From the NCBI GenBank assembly GCA_949825025.1, contig OX463781.1:25422192-25486191 (forward strand): a DNA stretch of 64,000 nt, read 5' to 3'. Below the pieces are notes generated by a model, which saw nothing but the letters and a program-made list of their open reading frames with translations, was not told where the DNA came from and searched no databases. Position 1 is the stretch's first letter, and the number at the start of each line of letters is the position of its first letter. Positions 40,289-51,620 of this stretch are shown piece by piece. This DNA is from Siphlonurus alternatus (Eukaryota > Arthropoda > Insecta > Ephemeroptera > Siphlonuridae). Both the position numbers and the translations under genes were made by a program.

Positions 40289-41563
40289 CAGGCTCGGACT
40301 GGCCATAAGAGTTGGTGAGCGATTGCTCAGTAGGCCCCCCCGGTTGGAGGCCCCCAAAATGTTAAAAGTAGGCCCCCCTCAGGGTGAAATAGGCCCTCCC
40401 TACATCGCGAAGCGATGTAAGATTTAATGTAGACAGTGTTCTGAAGATGTAGAGTAAAACAAGAGGCTTAAATCACAGAACAAAGAACTGACTATATATA
40501 GCTATTATATTTAATAGGTATTACTTTTATATATTCATAATAATCAATTACTTCCTATACATTTCAATTTATTTACTATGAATTTTCAACTTTGAAGTGC
40601 CAGAAATTTTTAAAACAAAAAGACAACAATTACATAATAACTTTCATGAAAAAATATAAAGGTCCTTGGCACAGTTGGAGGCCCCCCAAAAATATAAAAG
40701 GTAGGCCCTCTAATGAGGACCTATAACCTTTATTATTTTTAGGGGGCCTCCAATCGTGCCGAGGGTCCTTAAATTTATTTAAAAAAATATTGTGTGATTC
40801 TCTCTCATATGACCAAGAAGGCCTTTTATACATCGCGATCGGAAAAGATGTGAGAAAAACGAAGGAAAATAATTTTTGAAAAATAATTTTTGAAAAATAA
40901 TTTTGGAAAAATAATGTACAGTAATTAAATCAAGATGTAAAGCCCTGAAGGCCCCTTGGTCCTGCACTAATATAAGTCAAATTTAATATTAACATATTCT
41001 GTTGCGGTATATATGTTTTATTAATTTTTTTTTTTTTTCGCGTACACATCATCTTGTTATAATTATAATTATGTCATATATTATAGTAATAAAAATAAGC
41101 CAAAACGGTCCGGAACGTCAATCCGGAAAAGTGCATGTATTATTGAATTAAAAAAACTCATAAATTTTATTTTTAAAAATATATCTAAATTATAGATTAA
41201 ATTTTGCAAGCTTTTTTTTTTTTCAAAATCTTCCGCTAGCTTCGCGTTCGTAATTCGTAGTCTTCTTCATATGATATAAGACGAAAAGATGTATAGCACG
41301 TACTTTTTTTTTTCTATACATTTTTTTTTTTATCTATTCATGCATGATTTAATGCTCAAATCACTTAAATGAGAAACTGCACATATCCGGCCCAGAATGC
41401 AGTACAAATACTTTTTTTAGGAAATGGGGGAAAAAAAAGAGAGTCTAATTTTGACCTGAAAATAAAAATTGGAGAGATTTTAACATACCGCAATATAATT
41501 TGTAATGAATTCGGTCATTTAATTTTCGTTAATTTTCGAGCACGAAGCAACTACACATAATAC

Positions 41564-42107
41564 ATGACACTGAAGTCACTGAAATATATAAAAAAAAATA
41601 ATAAACGGATGAACATAGTTACGTGCATTGCAATAAAAAGGTTTGATTTTCCCAATTTAATCAATTTTTAATTAAATAAGAAGTATGAAATGTATCTGCT
41701 CCCTGAAAAAACATTTTTCCGGAAAAACAAACATTCCATCCAAAGTAACAAAATATTCGTCAACTTTTGCTGGCAATATATTTTTTATTCAAAGCTTGAT
41801 TGATTTTTAGTTATTTTTTTTATCGTTTAACTGTTCAACGCTGGCTAGAACTATACAAAATTATTTTAAAATTGATAAAGCTTTGAATAAAAAATATATT
41901 CCCAACAAATATTTTTGTTGGCAAAAATTATTTTGCGTTGGATGCAATGATTGTTTTTCCAGAAAAAAGTTTCTCTATGGAAAAGATACACTTCTCACTT
42001 TTTATTTAATTCAAAATTAATTTTTCTAATTAGGACAATTTAACTATTTTTATCGCATTGTAAATATTTTCATTCGTTTATTTTAAGTATTTCAGTGTCA
42101 TAACATG
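41564..42107. mobile_element. Hairpin of about 540 bp inside the hAT element
   Basis: Arms include TTCAAAGCTT with ATATATTTTTTATTC, and CATGACACTGAAGT near the left edge, each with its complement on the right side. Confidence 0.7.
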
Positions 42108-42534
42108 TTTTGTTAATTTTATATGAATTTTTAAGTGCCATGCACGTACGCAAATCGGGAAAGTCATGAAAATCCATTGAAAGAATCCTAGGTTCTGTCA
42201 AAAAAATCACAGAAATTTAAATTTTTGTTTCAAAAACATGAAAATTTTACTACTAAAAATTAAGAAATAAATTTACTGTGTCTCAGTATGTTTTTTTACA
42301 ATATTCTGGGCTTATTGAAACCTGCAGAGCTACAATTTAACACTCCAAAGTTAGGTGACTCAATTAACTTAATTGTGAATCCGAGAGTAGTGATCCTTAT
42401 TGAAAATCAAATTTTTAAAGGTAAACCAAAATTAACACTTTTTTTTTTACATATTCGGGTACATTACTAGAATTATTTTGGTACAATTATATGTTCCACA
42501 ATAATTTGATAAGATTATTTTCCTAATGGACAAC

Positions 42535-42859
42535 GTACATGAAAATTTTTTATTGCAGAAATGAATAGAGGGTACCAAATTATGCTACTCTGAATTTTTT
42601 CAGATTTTTTTGAGACCCAGAACTATTTTTAAATAATTATTGAAAGTGCGGCCACGCCCCCTGGAGGCGTCAATAGGCGTCCAGTCTATATCCTTTTTAT
42701 TAAGGCTTCAGGGGTGCCAACTGAAATCACAGGACTTTCAATAATTATTTAAAAATAGTTCCGGGTCTCAAAAAATCTGAAAAAATTCAGAGTAGCATAA
42801 TTTAGTACCCTCTATTAATTTCTGCAATAAATTTTTTTCATACATGTATGTTGTCCATT
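42535..42859. mobile_element. Hairpin MITE, family B', copy 2
   Basis: The ends are AATGGACAACGTACATG and its near-complement. The arms hold AGAAATGAATAGAGGGTAC and GAGACCCAGAACTA. The centre has CCACGCCCCCTGGAGGCG instead of TGACGTCA. Confidence 0.85.
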
Positions 42860-43248
42860 GTGCATTTTTTTACCCAAAGTCACACAGAAAAATATTCCAA
42901 TAAGGTTACAATTGGGCCTTTATACTTGCAAAACTCCACGATTAAAAAAAAAATAGGTAAAAGAAAAAAATAATATATAGTAAATATGACTCGCGTTATC
43001 AGTGTTATCACCAAAAAGGGTTTCAATTAATTTTTCCTGAGACTCCAAAATTTCACAAAAAATAATATAAAATCTCGCGATGTTTAGACATTTTTGTAAT
43101 AAAAAAGATAAGCGAGCCACGCCCCTTTTCTGAAAAAAATCGCGCCTGCGGCGGGCTACTTGGGGGGCTCCACCCCCCAAACCCCCCGATGGGGTGAGGC
43201 CCCCGCCTTTCATTGCTCAGTAGGCCTTTTGACCCCAGTCCGACCCTG

Positions 43249-43256
43249 GTTCTATG
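43249..43256. repeat. hAT target duplication, right (gttctatg)
   Basis: Exact copy of 40281-40288. Confidence 0.95.
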
Positions 43257-43699
43257 GGTCTGTGTTCAACAGTGCGGCGGTAATTGTCATAACAGAAGTC
43301 ATCATGCAACATGTAGAATGTAAAGTTTTGGTTCTGCTGAAACCTTCTAGTGTTTGGATTTCTAAAATCATGGTAAATGTAAATTTTACACTTTATTGCT
43401 ACGGATGTTGCTATTTCACACAGTATATCAGCATAGTGAAATGTGCCAGGCATTTGGTAGTATAACCTGACTTGATCAGAAATATCTCCAAATGAGCCAA
43501 CACTTATCAAGAGATTCTCAATTCTGTTATCATAGTCAGTTTCCATTGCAGGTGTCAATGCTGGTTGTAGGTAGTATTGACTGTATTTTGTAATAATTAC
43601 CAAAGTTAATAATCTAATGATACAATAATATCTGTCAGTTCCGTACAGCGTCCAAGATACAGCTGCATAAAAGCAATCACCTCCACCAAGTGTTCTCAT
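43249..43699 (-). CDS. OTU-like cysteine protease, N-terminal part (split by hAT insertion)
   Basis: The minus-strand frame from ATG 43699 reads MRTLGGGDCFYAAVSWTLYG, the Cys box of an OTU (ovarian tumour) deubiquitinase fold with Cys9 as the expected nucleophile. The second conserved OTU block, PGTFHYADILCEIATSVAI, is followed by the IYIYHD strand. The His block lies across the hAT insertion at 40108-40288. Total length would be about 210 residues, normal for a bare OTU domain. Two oddities: only eight residues precede Cys9, and the usual Asp three residues before Cys is Gly. The frame opens directly at the edge of the satellite array, so its true N-terminus may be lost or lie in another exon. 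OTU domains occur in several mobile elements; the role here is unknown. Confidence 0.8.
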
Positions 43700-43705
43700 C
43701 AATTT

Positions 43706-46700
43706 GTAACATCAAAAAAAGAATAGTGTATTTAACAAAGTAAAATAATGCATTAATTAGTAACATCAAAATTCAGGAAAAAGTAAGGGAGAAAGTTGAT
43801 CATTACCACCTCAGAAATTACTTTAAATTCAATTTAGATCAATTCGTCAAGTTCCCTGCTGTTACAACGTCCTTGAATATTTAAAAGTATGATACTTAAC
43901 ATAGTAAAATAATGCATTAATTAGTAACATCAAAATTCAGGAAAATGTCAGGGAGAAAGTTGATCATTACCACCTCAGAAATTACTTAATATTCATTTCA
44001 GATTCATTCGTCAAGTTTCCTGCTGTTACAACGTCCTTGAATATTTAATAGTATGATACTTAACATAGTAAAATAATGCATTAATTAGTAACATCAAAAT
44101 TCAGGAAAATGTCAGGGAGAAAGTTGATCATTACCACCTCAGAAATTACTTTATATTCATTTCAGATTCATTCGTCAAGTTTCCTGCTGTTACAACGTCT
44201 TGAATATTGAATAGTGTATTTAACAAAGTAAAATAATGCATTAATTAGTAACATCAAAATTCAGGAAAATGTCAGGGAGAAAGTTGATCATTACCACCTC
44301 AGAAATTACTTTATATTCATTTCAGATTCATTCGTCAAGTTTCCTGCTGTTACAACGTCTTGAATATTGAATAGTGTATTTAACAAAGTAAAATAATGCA
44401 TTAATTAGTAACATCAAAATTCAGGAAAATGTCAGGGAGAAAGTTGATCATTACCACCTCAGAAATTACTTTATATTCATTTCAGATTCATTCGTCAAGT
44501 TTCCTGCTGTTACAACGTCTTGAATATTGAATAGTGTATTTAACAAAGTAAAATATTGCATTAATTAGTAACATCAAAATTCAGGAAAATGTCAGGGAGA
44601 AAGTTGATCATTACCACCTCAGAAATTACTTTAAATTCATTTTAGATCAATTCGTCAAGTTCCCTGCTGTTACAACGTCCTTGAATATTTAATAGTGTAT
44701 AATTTAACATAGTAAAATAATGCATTAATTAGTAACATCAAAATTCAGGAAAATGTCAGGGAGAAAGTTGATCATTACCACCTCAGAAATTACTTTATAT
44801 TCATTTCAGATTCATTCGTCAAGTTTCCTGCTGTTACAACGTCTTGAATATTGAATAGTGTATTTAACAAAGTAAAATATTGCATTAATTAGTAACATCA
44901 AAATTCAGGAAAATGTCAGGGAGAAAGTTGATCATTACCACCTCAGAAATTACTTTATATTCATTTTAGATCAATTCGTCAAGTTCCCTGCTGTTACAAC
45001 GTCCTTGAATATTTAATAGTATGATAATTAACATAGTAAAATAATGCATTAATTAGTAACATCAAAATTCAGGAAAATGTCAGGGAGAAAGTTGATCATT
45101 ACCACCTCAGAAATTACTTTATATTCATTTCAGATTCATTCGTCAAGTTTCCTGCTGTTACAACGTCTTGAATATTGAATAGTGTATTTAACAAAGTAAA
45201 ATATTGCATTAATTAGTAACATCAAAATTCAGGAAAATGTCAGGGAGAAAGTTGATCATTACCACCTCAGAAATTACTTTATATTCATTTTAGATCAATT
45301 CGTCAAGTTCCCTGCTGTTACAACGTCCTTGAATATTTAATAGTATGATAATTAACATAGTAAAATAACGCATTAATTAGTAACATCAAAATTCAGGAAA
45401 ATGTCAGGGAGAAAGTTGATCATTACCACCTCAGAAATTACTTTATATTCATTTTAGATCAATTCGTCAAGTTTCCTGCTGTTACAACGTCTTGAATATT
45501 TAATAGTGTATAATTTAACATAGTAAGATATTCCATTAAATTTTAACATCAAAGTTCAGGAAAATGTCAGGGAGAAAGTTGATCATTACCACCTCAGAAA
45601 TTACTTTATATTCATTTCAGATTCATTCGTCAAGTTTCCTGCTGTTACAACGTCTTGAATATTGAATAGTGTATTTAACAAAGTAAAATAATGCATTAAT
45701 TAGTAACTACAAAATTCAGGAAAATGTCAGGGAGAAAGTTGATCATTACCACCTCAGAAATTACTTTATATTCATTTTAGATCAATTCGTCAAGTTCCCT
45801 GCTGTTACAACGTCCTTGAATATTTAATAGTATGATACTTAACATAGTAAAATAATGCATTAATTAGTAACATCAAAATTCAGGAAAATGTCAGGGAGAA
45901 AGTTGATCATTACCACCTCAGAAATTACTTAATATTCATTTTAGATCAATTCGTCAAGTTTCCTGCTGTTACAACGTCTTGAATATTTAATAGTGTATTT
46001 AACAAAGTATAATAATGCATTAATTAGTAACATCAAAATTCAGGAAAATGTCAGGGAGAAAGTTGATCATTACCACCTCAGAAATTACTTTATATTCATT
46101 TCAGATTCATTCGTCAAGTTTCCTGCTGTTACAACGTCTTGAATATTGAATAGTGTATTTAACAAAGTAAAATAATGCATTAATTAGTAACATCAAAATT
46201 CAGGAAAATGTCAGGGAGAAAGTTGATCATTACCACCTCAGAAATTACTTTATATTCATTTTAGATTTATTCGTCAAGTTTCCTGCTGTTACAACGTCTT
46301 GAATATTTAATAGTTTATTTAACATTGTAAAATAATCCATCAAATATTAACATCAAATTTCACGAAAATGTGAGGGAGAAAGTTGTTGATCAGCACCTCA
46401 GAAAAGTGATTAAAATCATTTTGCAATCATTCGTCAAATATCCTGCTGTTACAACGCCCATGAATATTTAATATTGTATTTAGCAAAGTGAATTAATGCA
46501 TTAAATATTTACATCAAAATTGAGGAAACTGTCAGGGAGAAAATTGATCATCACCACCTCAGAAAATTGTTTAAAACCATTTTACAATCAATCGACAAAT
46601 TTCCCGCTGTTTCAACGACGCGACATGAAAATTTTGATTATATATTAATTTAAACATTGGAATCTAATTCAACAAATATATTAACATTAAAACTCAGAAA

Positions 46701-46815
46701 AATGTGAATCAAAAAGTTGTTCCCTGTAATATATAACAGAAAATTCTTTATTGTCATTTCAGAATCATTTTAAAAGATTCCTCTGCAGTTAATTACAACG
46801 ACATTAAATTTAATT
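43706..46815 (-). repeat. 160-bp satellite array, right (about 19 copies, inverted)
   Basis: Same monomer as the left array, on the opposite strand. Units nearest the outer arm (46300-46815) are diverged in the same way as the outer left units. At the inner edge a partial unit ends just after GATGTTAC, the same monomer position at which the left array ends at 37784. Confidence 0.97.
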
Positions 46816-47234
46816 CGTTTATATATATCATACTAAATTTGTTCAGTAAATTGTTATAACCTCAAAACTTAGAAAAATAACTTCGAAAGAGTTTCATGTC
46901 TCCTGTGTAGTATAATCAAAAATTTTTTAATGTAATTAATTATTATTCTCATTCTAAATTCATTTGTTAAGATTCTCCATATTTGCAATGACTTTTTGAG
47001 ATAATGAGATGCAGAGAGCTATAATATATAATATTTGTGATATATATAATATATAACATATTAATGTTAAAAAGATGGTTGAAAAATATTGCAGGATGCT
47101 AGATTATCGAATTAATAAAAACTAGATTAATAAAAACTCAACAGTTATATTCAATGTTTAATCATCATGGAGAAATCTTATTCCACATTTCAATTTAATC
47201 TAAAATAAAGTAAATATTTAATTTTAAAATTATA

Positions 47235-47311
<77 letters not shown>

Positions 47312-48032
47312 ATAAATGTTTGGACAGATCGATATTTATATATAACATGCTTGAGGTACATAATAGTTTCAAATTATCATTTCGGCAACGCAGTAGTTCT
47401 TTATAATGAAACCGTCGGAAGAAATAAATCTCGGCCACATAATTATATGCCATGCAGCAATTAATTGCATATATAACATGCATATAAAGTACTTATGTGA
47501 ACTAATTGAGAAACTTATAATTATTATATCTCCGTTTTATGCGAGTTTCTCTCTAAGTATTGCCGTTTTTATGTATTTAATATGCCGTGTAATCTTGCAA
47601 CATGCTTCGATTTGGTCATGAAACTATAATATTATAATTATGTAGAATAACAAAAATACAGTTTAATGTAGATAAAACCTTGATCTTTAAATTTTTAGTG
47701 CGCTTTCGCACTTTTTGAGGACAGTATGGCCATCTGTTGGCACAAGGTTTAACTATTAACTATCTAAACGCTGATTGGTCGGATTGGTTTTTTCGTGTCG
47801 ATGCCAACTTCACGACTGTTCAAAGTGGTTGAGAATCCATCTTGCGTTGCCAAATTTAGCGGCCTCTTATCCCTCCATATGATTAACATGTAATCTTATT
47901 AATTCAATTACTCGCTAATTATGCAATTTGCCGCTTAATGAATACTCTTATTGGCCTTCAATTTACACGTAGAATTTTATCATGTGCTTACTTTTCGTAT
48001 ACGTTAGAGCGAAGAATTCTCCTGTCGTACCG
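46816..48032 (-). repeat. Right outer arm of the giant element
   Basis: Inverted copy of the left outer arm. Its (TA)n tract (47237-47309) is about twice as long as the left one. It ends with CTGTCGTACCG at 48032. Confidence 0.88.
47237..47309. repeat. (TA)n microsatellite in the right arm
   Basis: Expanded counterpart of the shorter tract at 31557-31590 in the left arm. Confidence 0.95.
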
Positions 48033-48038
48033 ATATTT
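48033..48038. repeat. Target duplication, right (atattt)
   Basis: Matches 30824-30829. Confidence 0.8.
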
Positions 48039-48339
48039 CTTTCCATTGTTTAATAAATATCTTACTGCAATATTGTTTATAATTTGTCGAACTTTTCTGA
48101 AATATTATATTACAAATAATTAACTTATTCTTTATTTCAAAATCATTTAACACTATTTGGTTGGTGCTTACGCTTCCTCACGCCTTTCTGATGTAAACAA
48201 ACCGAAGGCTTTAGATTTTACATTTTGAGATTTAATTTTGAATGAAATTAATTAGGCTGTCAGACAGTTGTCGTCATTGGATATTAATGCTTAAGCTGGT
48301 GTTATCTGTTGACCTTGTCTAATGTATTTTTTTCTACAG
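48039..48339. other. No feature between the giant element and the first visible exon
   Basis: AT-rich DNA ending in the polypyrimidine tract of the 48340 acceptor. No upstream exon was found here, so exon 1 of the gene may lie left of the giant element, which would then sit in its first intron. Confidence 0.4.
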
Positions 48340-48505
48340 GCAACAATGAAAATCAGAAGTGCCCCTCCCCTATCTGGTCCATGGATCTTGGGAGCTTCAG
48401 TATGCATAGATCACCCGCTTCTTCTACTGTCTCGTGTAGTGTGATTAAAGGTCATAAAAATGTGTATCTGAATGAATCTTTAATGACTTCAAGGCCACAA
48501 GATAG
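48340..48505 (+). CDS. Unidentified gene (514 aa from first in-frame Met), first visible exon
   Basis: The acceptor TTTTTTTCTACAG opens a frame whose first in-frame ATG is 48381 (MDLGSFSMHRSPASS). An exon upstream must exist and may be noncoding. Nine exons to 60438 join in phase. By position from that Met: Ser-rich N-terminus; a predicted mostly helical block (92-194); a Gln/His-rich stretch (199-225); a charged region with RRWSEVAARR and RRWSVPWEG; STTPDSASLASQEELQEVIS (about 315-335); a His/Arg-rich segment; a Ser run; and a conserved-looking C-terminus (YSMWNSSEVAPALPFIQL). The helical block faintly recalls BAR/IMD-type adaptors, but I do not recognise the family. There are no membrane segments or catalytic motifs. 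Donor: AG/GTGAGT. Confidence 0.75.
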
Positions 48506-48594
48506 GTGAGTTAATCCAAATTTGGGATATTTTAGCTTAATAATCTTCAATTGAAAAGATGTCTTGTATGATATATATCATATATATATTAACC

Positions 48595-48930
48595 GGGCAC
48601 TTGACGCAGTGGTATACGCCTCTGATTCGTAATCGGATGGTCGTGAGTTCGATCCCAGCCATGTACCGGCGGTGCACCGCCAAACTTTTCACAAGTGGCG
48701 GTTGCTAAAGAACACCCACTCGTGCATCCGGGAGGTGATTGATGGCATCCTCCATCAATTGCTGACCAGCCTGACTGAGGTTTCCATGGTTTCCTCAGTT
48801 ACAACCAGGCGAATGCTGGGATGGATTGCTTAGGCCATGGCCGCCCCGGTTTGGAAGGGACCCACAAAAGTAGTGTCTAAGAAGAGCCGGGAGGTTAAAT
48901 TCAGTCACTTAATTGTGGCCAGTACCCTAT
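48595..48930 (+). mobile_element. tRNA-derived SINE (Thr-CGT-like head)
   Basis: The head 48595-48660 has an A box around GCAGTGGTATACGCC and a B box GAGTTCGATCCCA. The anticodon arm TCTGA-TTCGTAA-TCGGA is well paired and would read CGT (Thr). A body with GGTTTCCATGGTTTCCTCAG and ACCAGGCGAATGCTGGG follows; it resembles a central domain I associate with arthropod SINEs. The 3' boundary is approximate. Confidence 0.8.
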
Positions 48931-51143
48931 ACTAGGGTTCAGTTGAGAAGCTAAATATATGATATACATTTAGACCTCTGCTCTCAAACTACGTATGCAT
49001 ATATTATGTAGCTATGTACAATATCAGGATGCATAAATTAGCTTTTTACATCTATGTATCATATGCATATTCATTGCAGTTGTTTATATGTAAAAAGATA
49101 GAATTGTCTATCACAAACAAACATACAAAGGACCATGAAGGATTTTTAGGCCCGTTTCTTACCCCCTTCAAGATCCTTTCACATAGTCCGATTTTGCTGC
49201 AAAAACATGTCACAACATCTGCCACAACAAATGAACCGCCGTAAGAAAATTAAGGTGAGCTTGATTTTTTTGCAAAAGTTTTGCAGCGTTGCGGCGTGAT
49301 TGTGAAAGAAGCTTCACAGTACATATGCATATCATATGCCACAAGTATTCCTTTGTATTGTTAGTGTCCAGTATATCAGCACTGAATGCAGCACTAGCTG
49401 TGTTTCCCTCTATCCTTTAACATATCCTCTCCACTGATGCCCCTTTCAATGTAGTCTAGCTGGACATAAACAAGGCTTATCTAATCGAGCCTAAAAATAC
49501 ACTCCATACGGTTAGGAGTCTTTTTGGTTGTGGTTCTCTGCTATGTTGACCATGTTGAAAATGAACACTAGAACACTGGGAGCCAAGCTAAATGTCACAT
49601 CTAACGGATGCCATGAGCCAATAAAAAAGGTGCAATGTTGCAATACCGGTGACACAGGCACAGCTGGAGCTGAACAATAGCTGCACTATTTGGCAACATC
49701 GCTGGTTTTTACGCTACTTTATTGGCTGGCGGCACTCATGTTTGATGGAATGTTTAGCTTGGCCTCCAGTGTTCTGTATGGTTATGTGTTAGGACTTGTG
49801 TCGTAGAAGGTTCAGAGAAGGACTGCTAGAAGAGTTACTGTACTGGTAATTTAGGAAGATGAGATAGTGGATGATGATAGGAAGGTGTGGAAGGAGTTTG
49901 GGTTTGGATTTACTTGAGAAAAAGAGGAGATTTTGTCAACAGGGAGTTCTGTTTGAATTACAAGGATTTTGAATGTTGGAATGAGTTTATTAACAGGGTT
50001 CAGAGGAGAAGGTACTATGGGAGATCATGGAAGACATGATCATAAATAGAAATTGGATTTCATGGGGAGTAGGATTAATGTGGGAAAGTATTTGTTTGTG
50101 AATCACACAGTGAGAGAGTGCAACTTATTGCCAGTTGAGGTAGTGGGAATGGGGAGTTATTTTAGTTGAGGAGGAGTATTTTAAAATTGGAGAGTCAGTT
50201 GAGTGCTATTGTAGTGGCACCACATTTGCAATTAATTTTAATTATCCAATGTCTGGTGAGAAGATTGTAAGTCAGATTTGTAATTCAGGTGTCACTGCAG
50301 TGTAAATTGGTTCATTGCTTTAATTGCAGCAGTTGGTGTTCTCATTCTGTTTAGGTTATTGCTTCTGCATTTTATGCAAGAAAAGCATTGAGGTTGCTTA
50401 TTGTATTTGGTAAAAGCTAAAATGACAAGTGTAAGCTGCTGATGAGCTTTCTGTTGGTGCTGCTAAATGTACACTGAAATTTTAGGGCATCTATATTTGT
50501 GGCTTATAGACTTGTAGTTACAGTACTGGACTTTGCTTGTGATCCATATACTTTGCTCCTTTCATCCAAATGGTACTCGCCATCATGTCACATACTGTAC
50601 AGTACAAACTTTTGACCAATTGAGAAAAGAGTTACTGTACATTGAAATTAATTTCTGATACCAAAAACAGGCCAGACAAGGAATTTTGTAAATATTTGCA
50701 GGGAGGAGGGAGAAAGCACATTTTATTGTTATTGTTTCAATATAATATTTGGCAATATACTGTATGTACACTATAATATGTATTATTATTGCATACAAAT
50801 TACAAACTGAACATTAATGTTTCACTTGACACAAATGCTTAAACTTCGGTATGCATTCAGTCGAGATGAAAATGAGTATACAGCAAGCACATGTGTTGCA
50901 CCAAGCCTCACCAACCATTTATGTATAACTCTATATAGTAAAATATTTTATACTTTCTTGCACCAGTAATTTACTACATTCAGTTTGCTTCTAAAATTTT
51001 ATCATAACACTTTCAACAATTTTAATTTAAAAATGTATTTTTAAAGAGAACAGCAAATTTAACAATGTAGAGTAAGGTGAAAATGCCAATTTGCTAATAT
51101 GTTAAGAGTGTGAACACTTATCAATAATTATCTTATCTTTCAG
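48931..51143 (+). other. Intron of the unidentified gene
   Basis: Apart from the SINE and the element at 49570-49776 nothing is recognised. G-rich DNA without a plausible frame occurs at 49850-50300. Confidence 0.6.
49570..49776. mobile_element. MITE with AGAACACTGG ends
   Basis: AGAACACTGGGAGCCAAGC at the left and its near-complement at the right, with further pairing inside (AGCCAATAAA, GCAATGTTGC). The target duplication is unclear. Confidence 0.65.
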
Positions 51144-51291
51144 AGGCAGTGCTGATAACTTGGAATATTATATGAATTATAGAGATAATCAAAATATTAC
51201 ACCAAACATGGAGAATATGGGACAAAAGATGCCATTAAAAATATCTCAAGATCTATCAGAATGTAATAATGCGTGGATGTTTTACTTACAG
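51144..51291 (+). CDS. Unidentified gene, second visible exon
   Basis: Encodes residues 42-91, RGSADNLEYYMNYRD...SQDLSECNNAWMFYLQ. Acceptor CTTTCAG, donor CAG/GTAAAT. It ends in phase 0. Confidence 0.75.
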
Positions 51292-51477
51292 GTAAATATT
51301 TTGTTGCTCCAGTAATTTAAAACTTAAATATAATGTACGTTAAAAAATCCAGTTTCAAATATTCATGTAAAATAGGGGGACTATTAAATCATTCTTAATA
51401 CGTATCATATTTGTTTTCCCAAGAGATAAGTTATTGTAAAATAATTATGAGCATAATTATAAATAGTTTTACTACCG

Positions 51478-51620
51478 TATATTGTCCCTCGTCAGCAGTA
51501 CTGAGCTATCTGCTGTATTTGGTGAGTGCAATTGAGAGCTCTAAATAGATATAAAATAAAGCTCATTGTTGCACTCACCTGAAATAGCATCGTTATTGCG
51601 GAAAAGGGATGATATAATAA
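51478..51620. mobile_element. Decayed relative of the 28529-28700 hairpin
   Basis: It shares ATTGTCCCTCGTC and GAGCTATCTGCT at one end and a weakened complement (GGGATGATATAAT) at the other. Confidence 0.5.

Larger units (their letters stand above)
40289..43248. mobile_element. Non-autonomous hAT element (2960 bp) inserted in the OTU frame
   Basis: The inverted ends are CAGGCTCGGACTGG and CCAGTCCGACCCTG, a common hAT terminus, with an exact 8-bp duplication. ATTGCTCAGTAGGCC occurs just inside both ends in the same orientation. Nested inside are a hairpin (41564-42107) and a family B' MITE (42535-42859). Near 40670-40770 an AGGCCCCC/GGGGGCCT pair forms another hairpin. No transposase frame is visible. 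Confidence 0.93.
30830..48032. mobile_element. Giant inverted-repeat element (17.2 kb) with satellite arms and an OTU-like gene
   Basis: The termini CGGTACGACAGGAGAATTC and its complement lie at 30830 and 48032. The first about 165 bp of the two arms differ at only two positions, and the arms stay aligned through a (TA)n tract and into degenerate satellite. Inside each arm is a 160-bp satellite array, inverted relative to the other. The core (37785-43705) holds an OTU-like reading frame and a hAT insertion; without the hAT and one duplication the core is about 2.95 kb. The 6-bp duplication recalls Maverick/Polinton or Dada elements, but no integrase, polymerase B or transposase frame was seen and the ends do not start with the Polinton AG. 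Satellite-filled long arms recall Foldback/Galileo elements. Superfamily unknown. Confidence 0.85.

Noticed and set aside
43160..43465. 101-residue plus-strand frame across the right hAT end
   Set aside because: It crosses the hAT terminus and is antisense to the OTU frame.
32020..46815. CRISPR-like array of repeats
   Set aside because: Units are contiguous 160-bp tandem satellites with no spacers, in a eukaryotic genome.
31241..47621. 71-residue open frames in both outer arms
   Set aside because: Present in both arms only because the arms are nearly identical; no domain, start context or neighbouring signal supports translation.
30830..48032. Assignment of the giant element to Maverick/Polinton
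   Set aside because: Size and 6-bp duplication fit, but the ends do not start AG and no integrase, polymerase B, capsid or packaging ATPase frame was found in the core.
48595..48660. Functional tRNA-Thr gene
   Set aside because: The acceptor stem is not paired and a SINE body follows directly.
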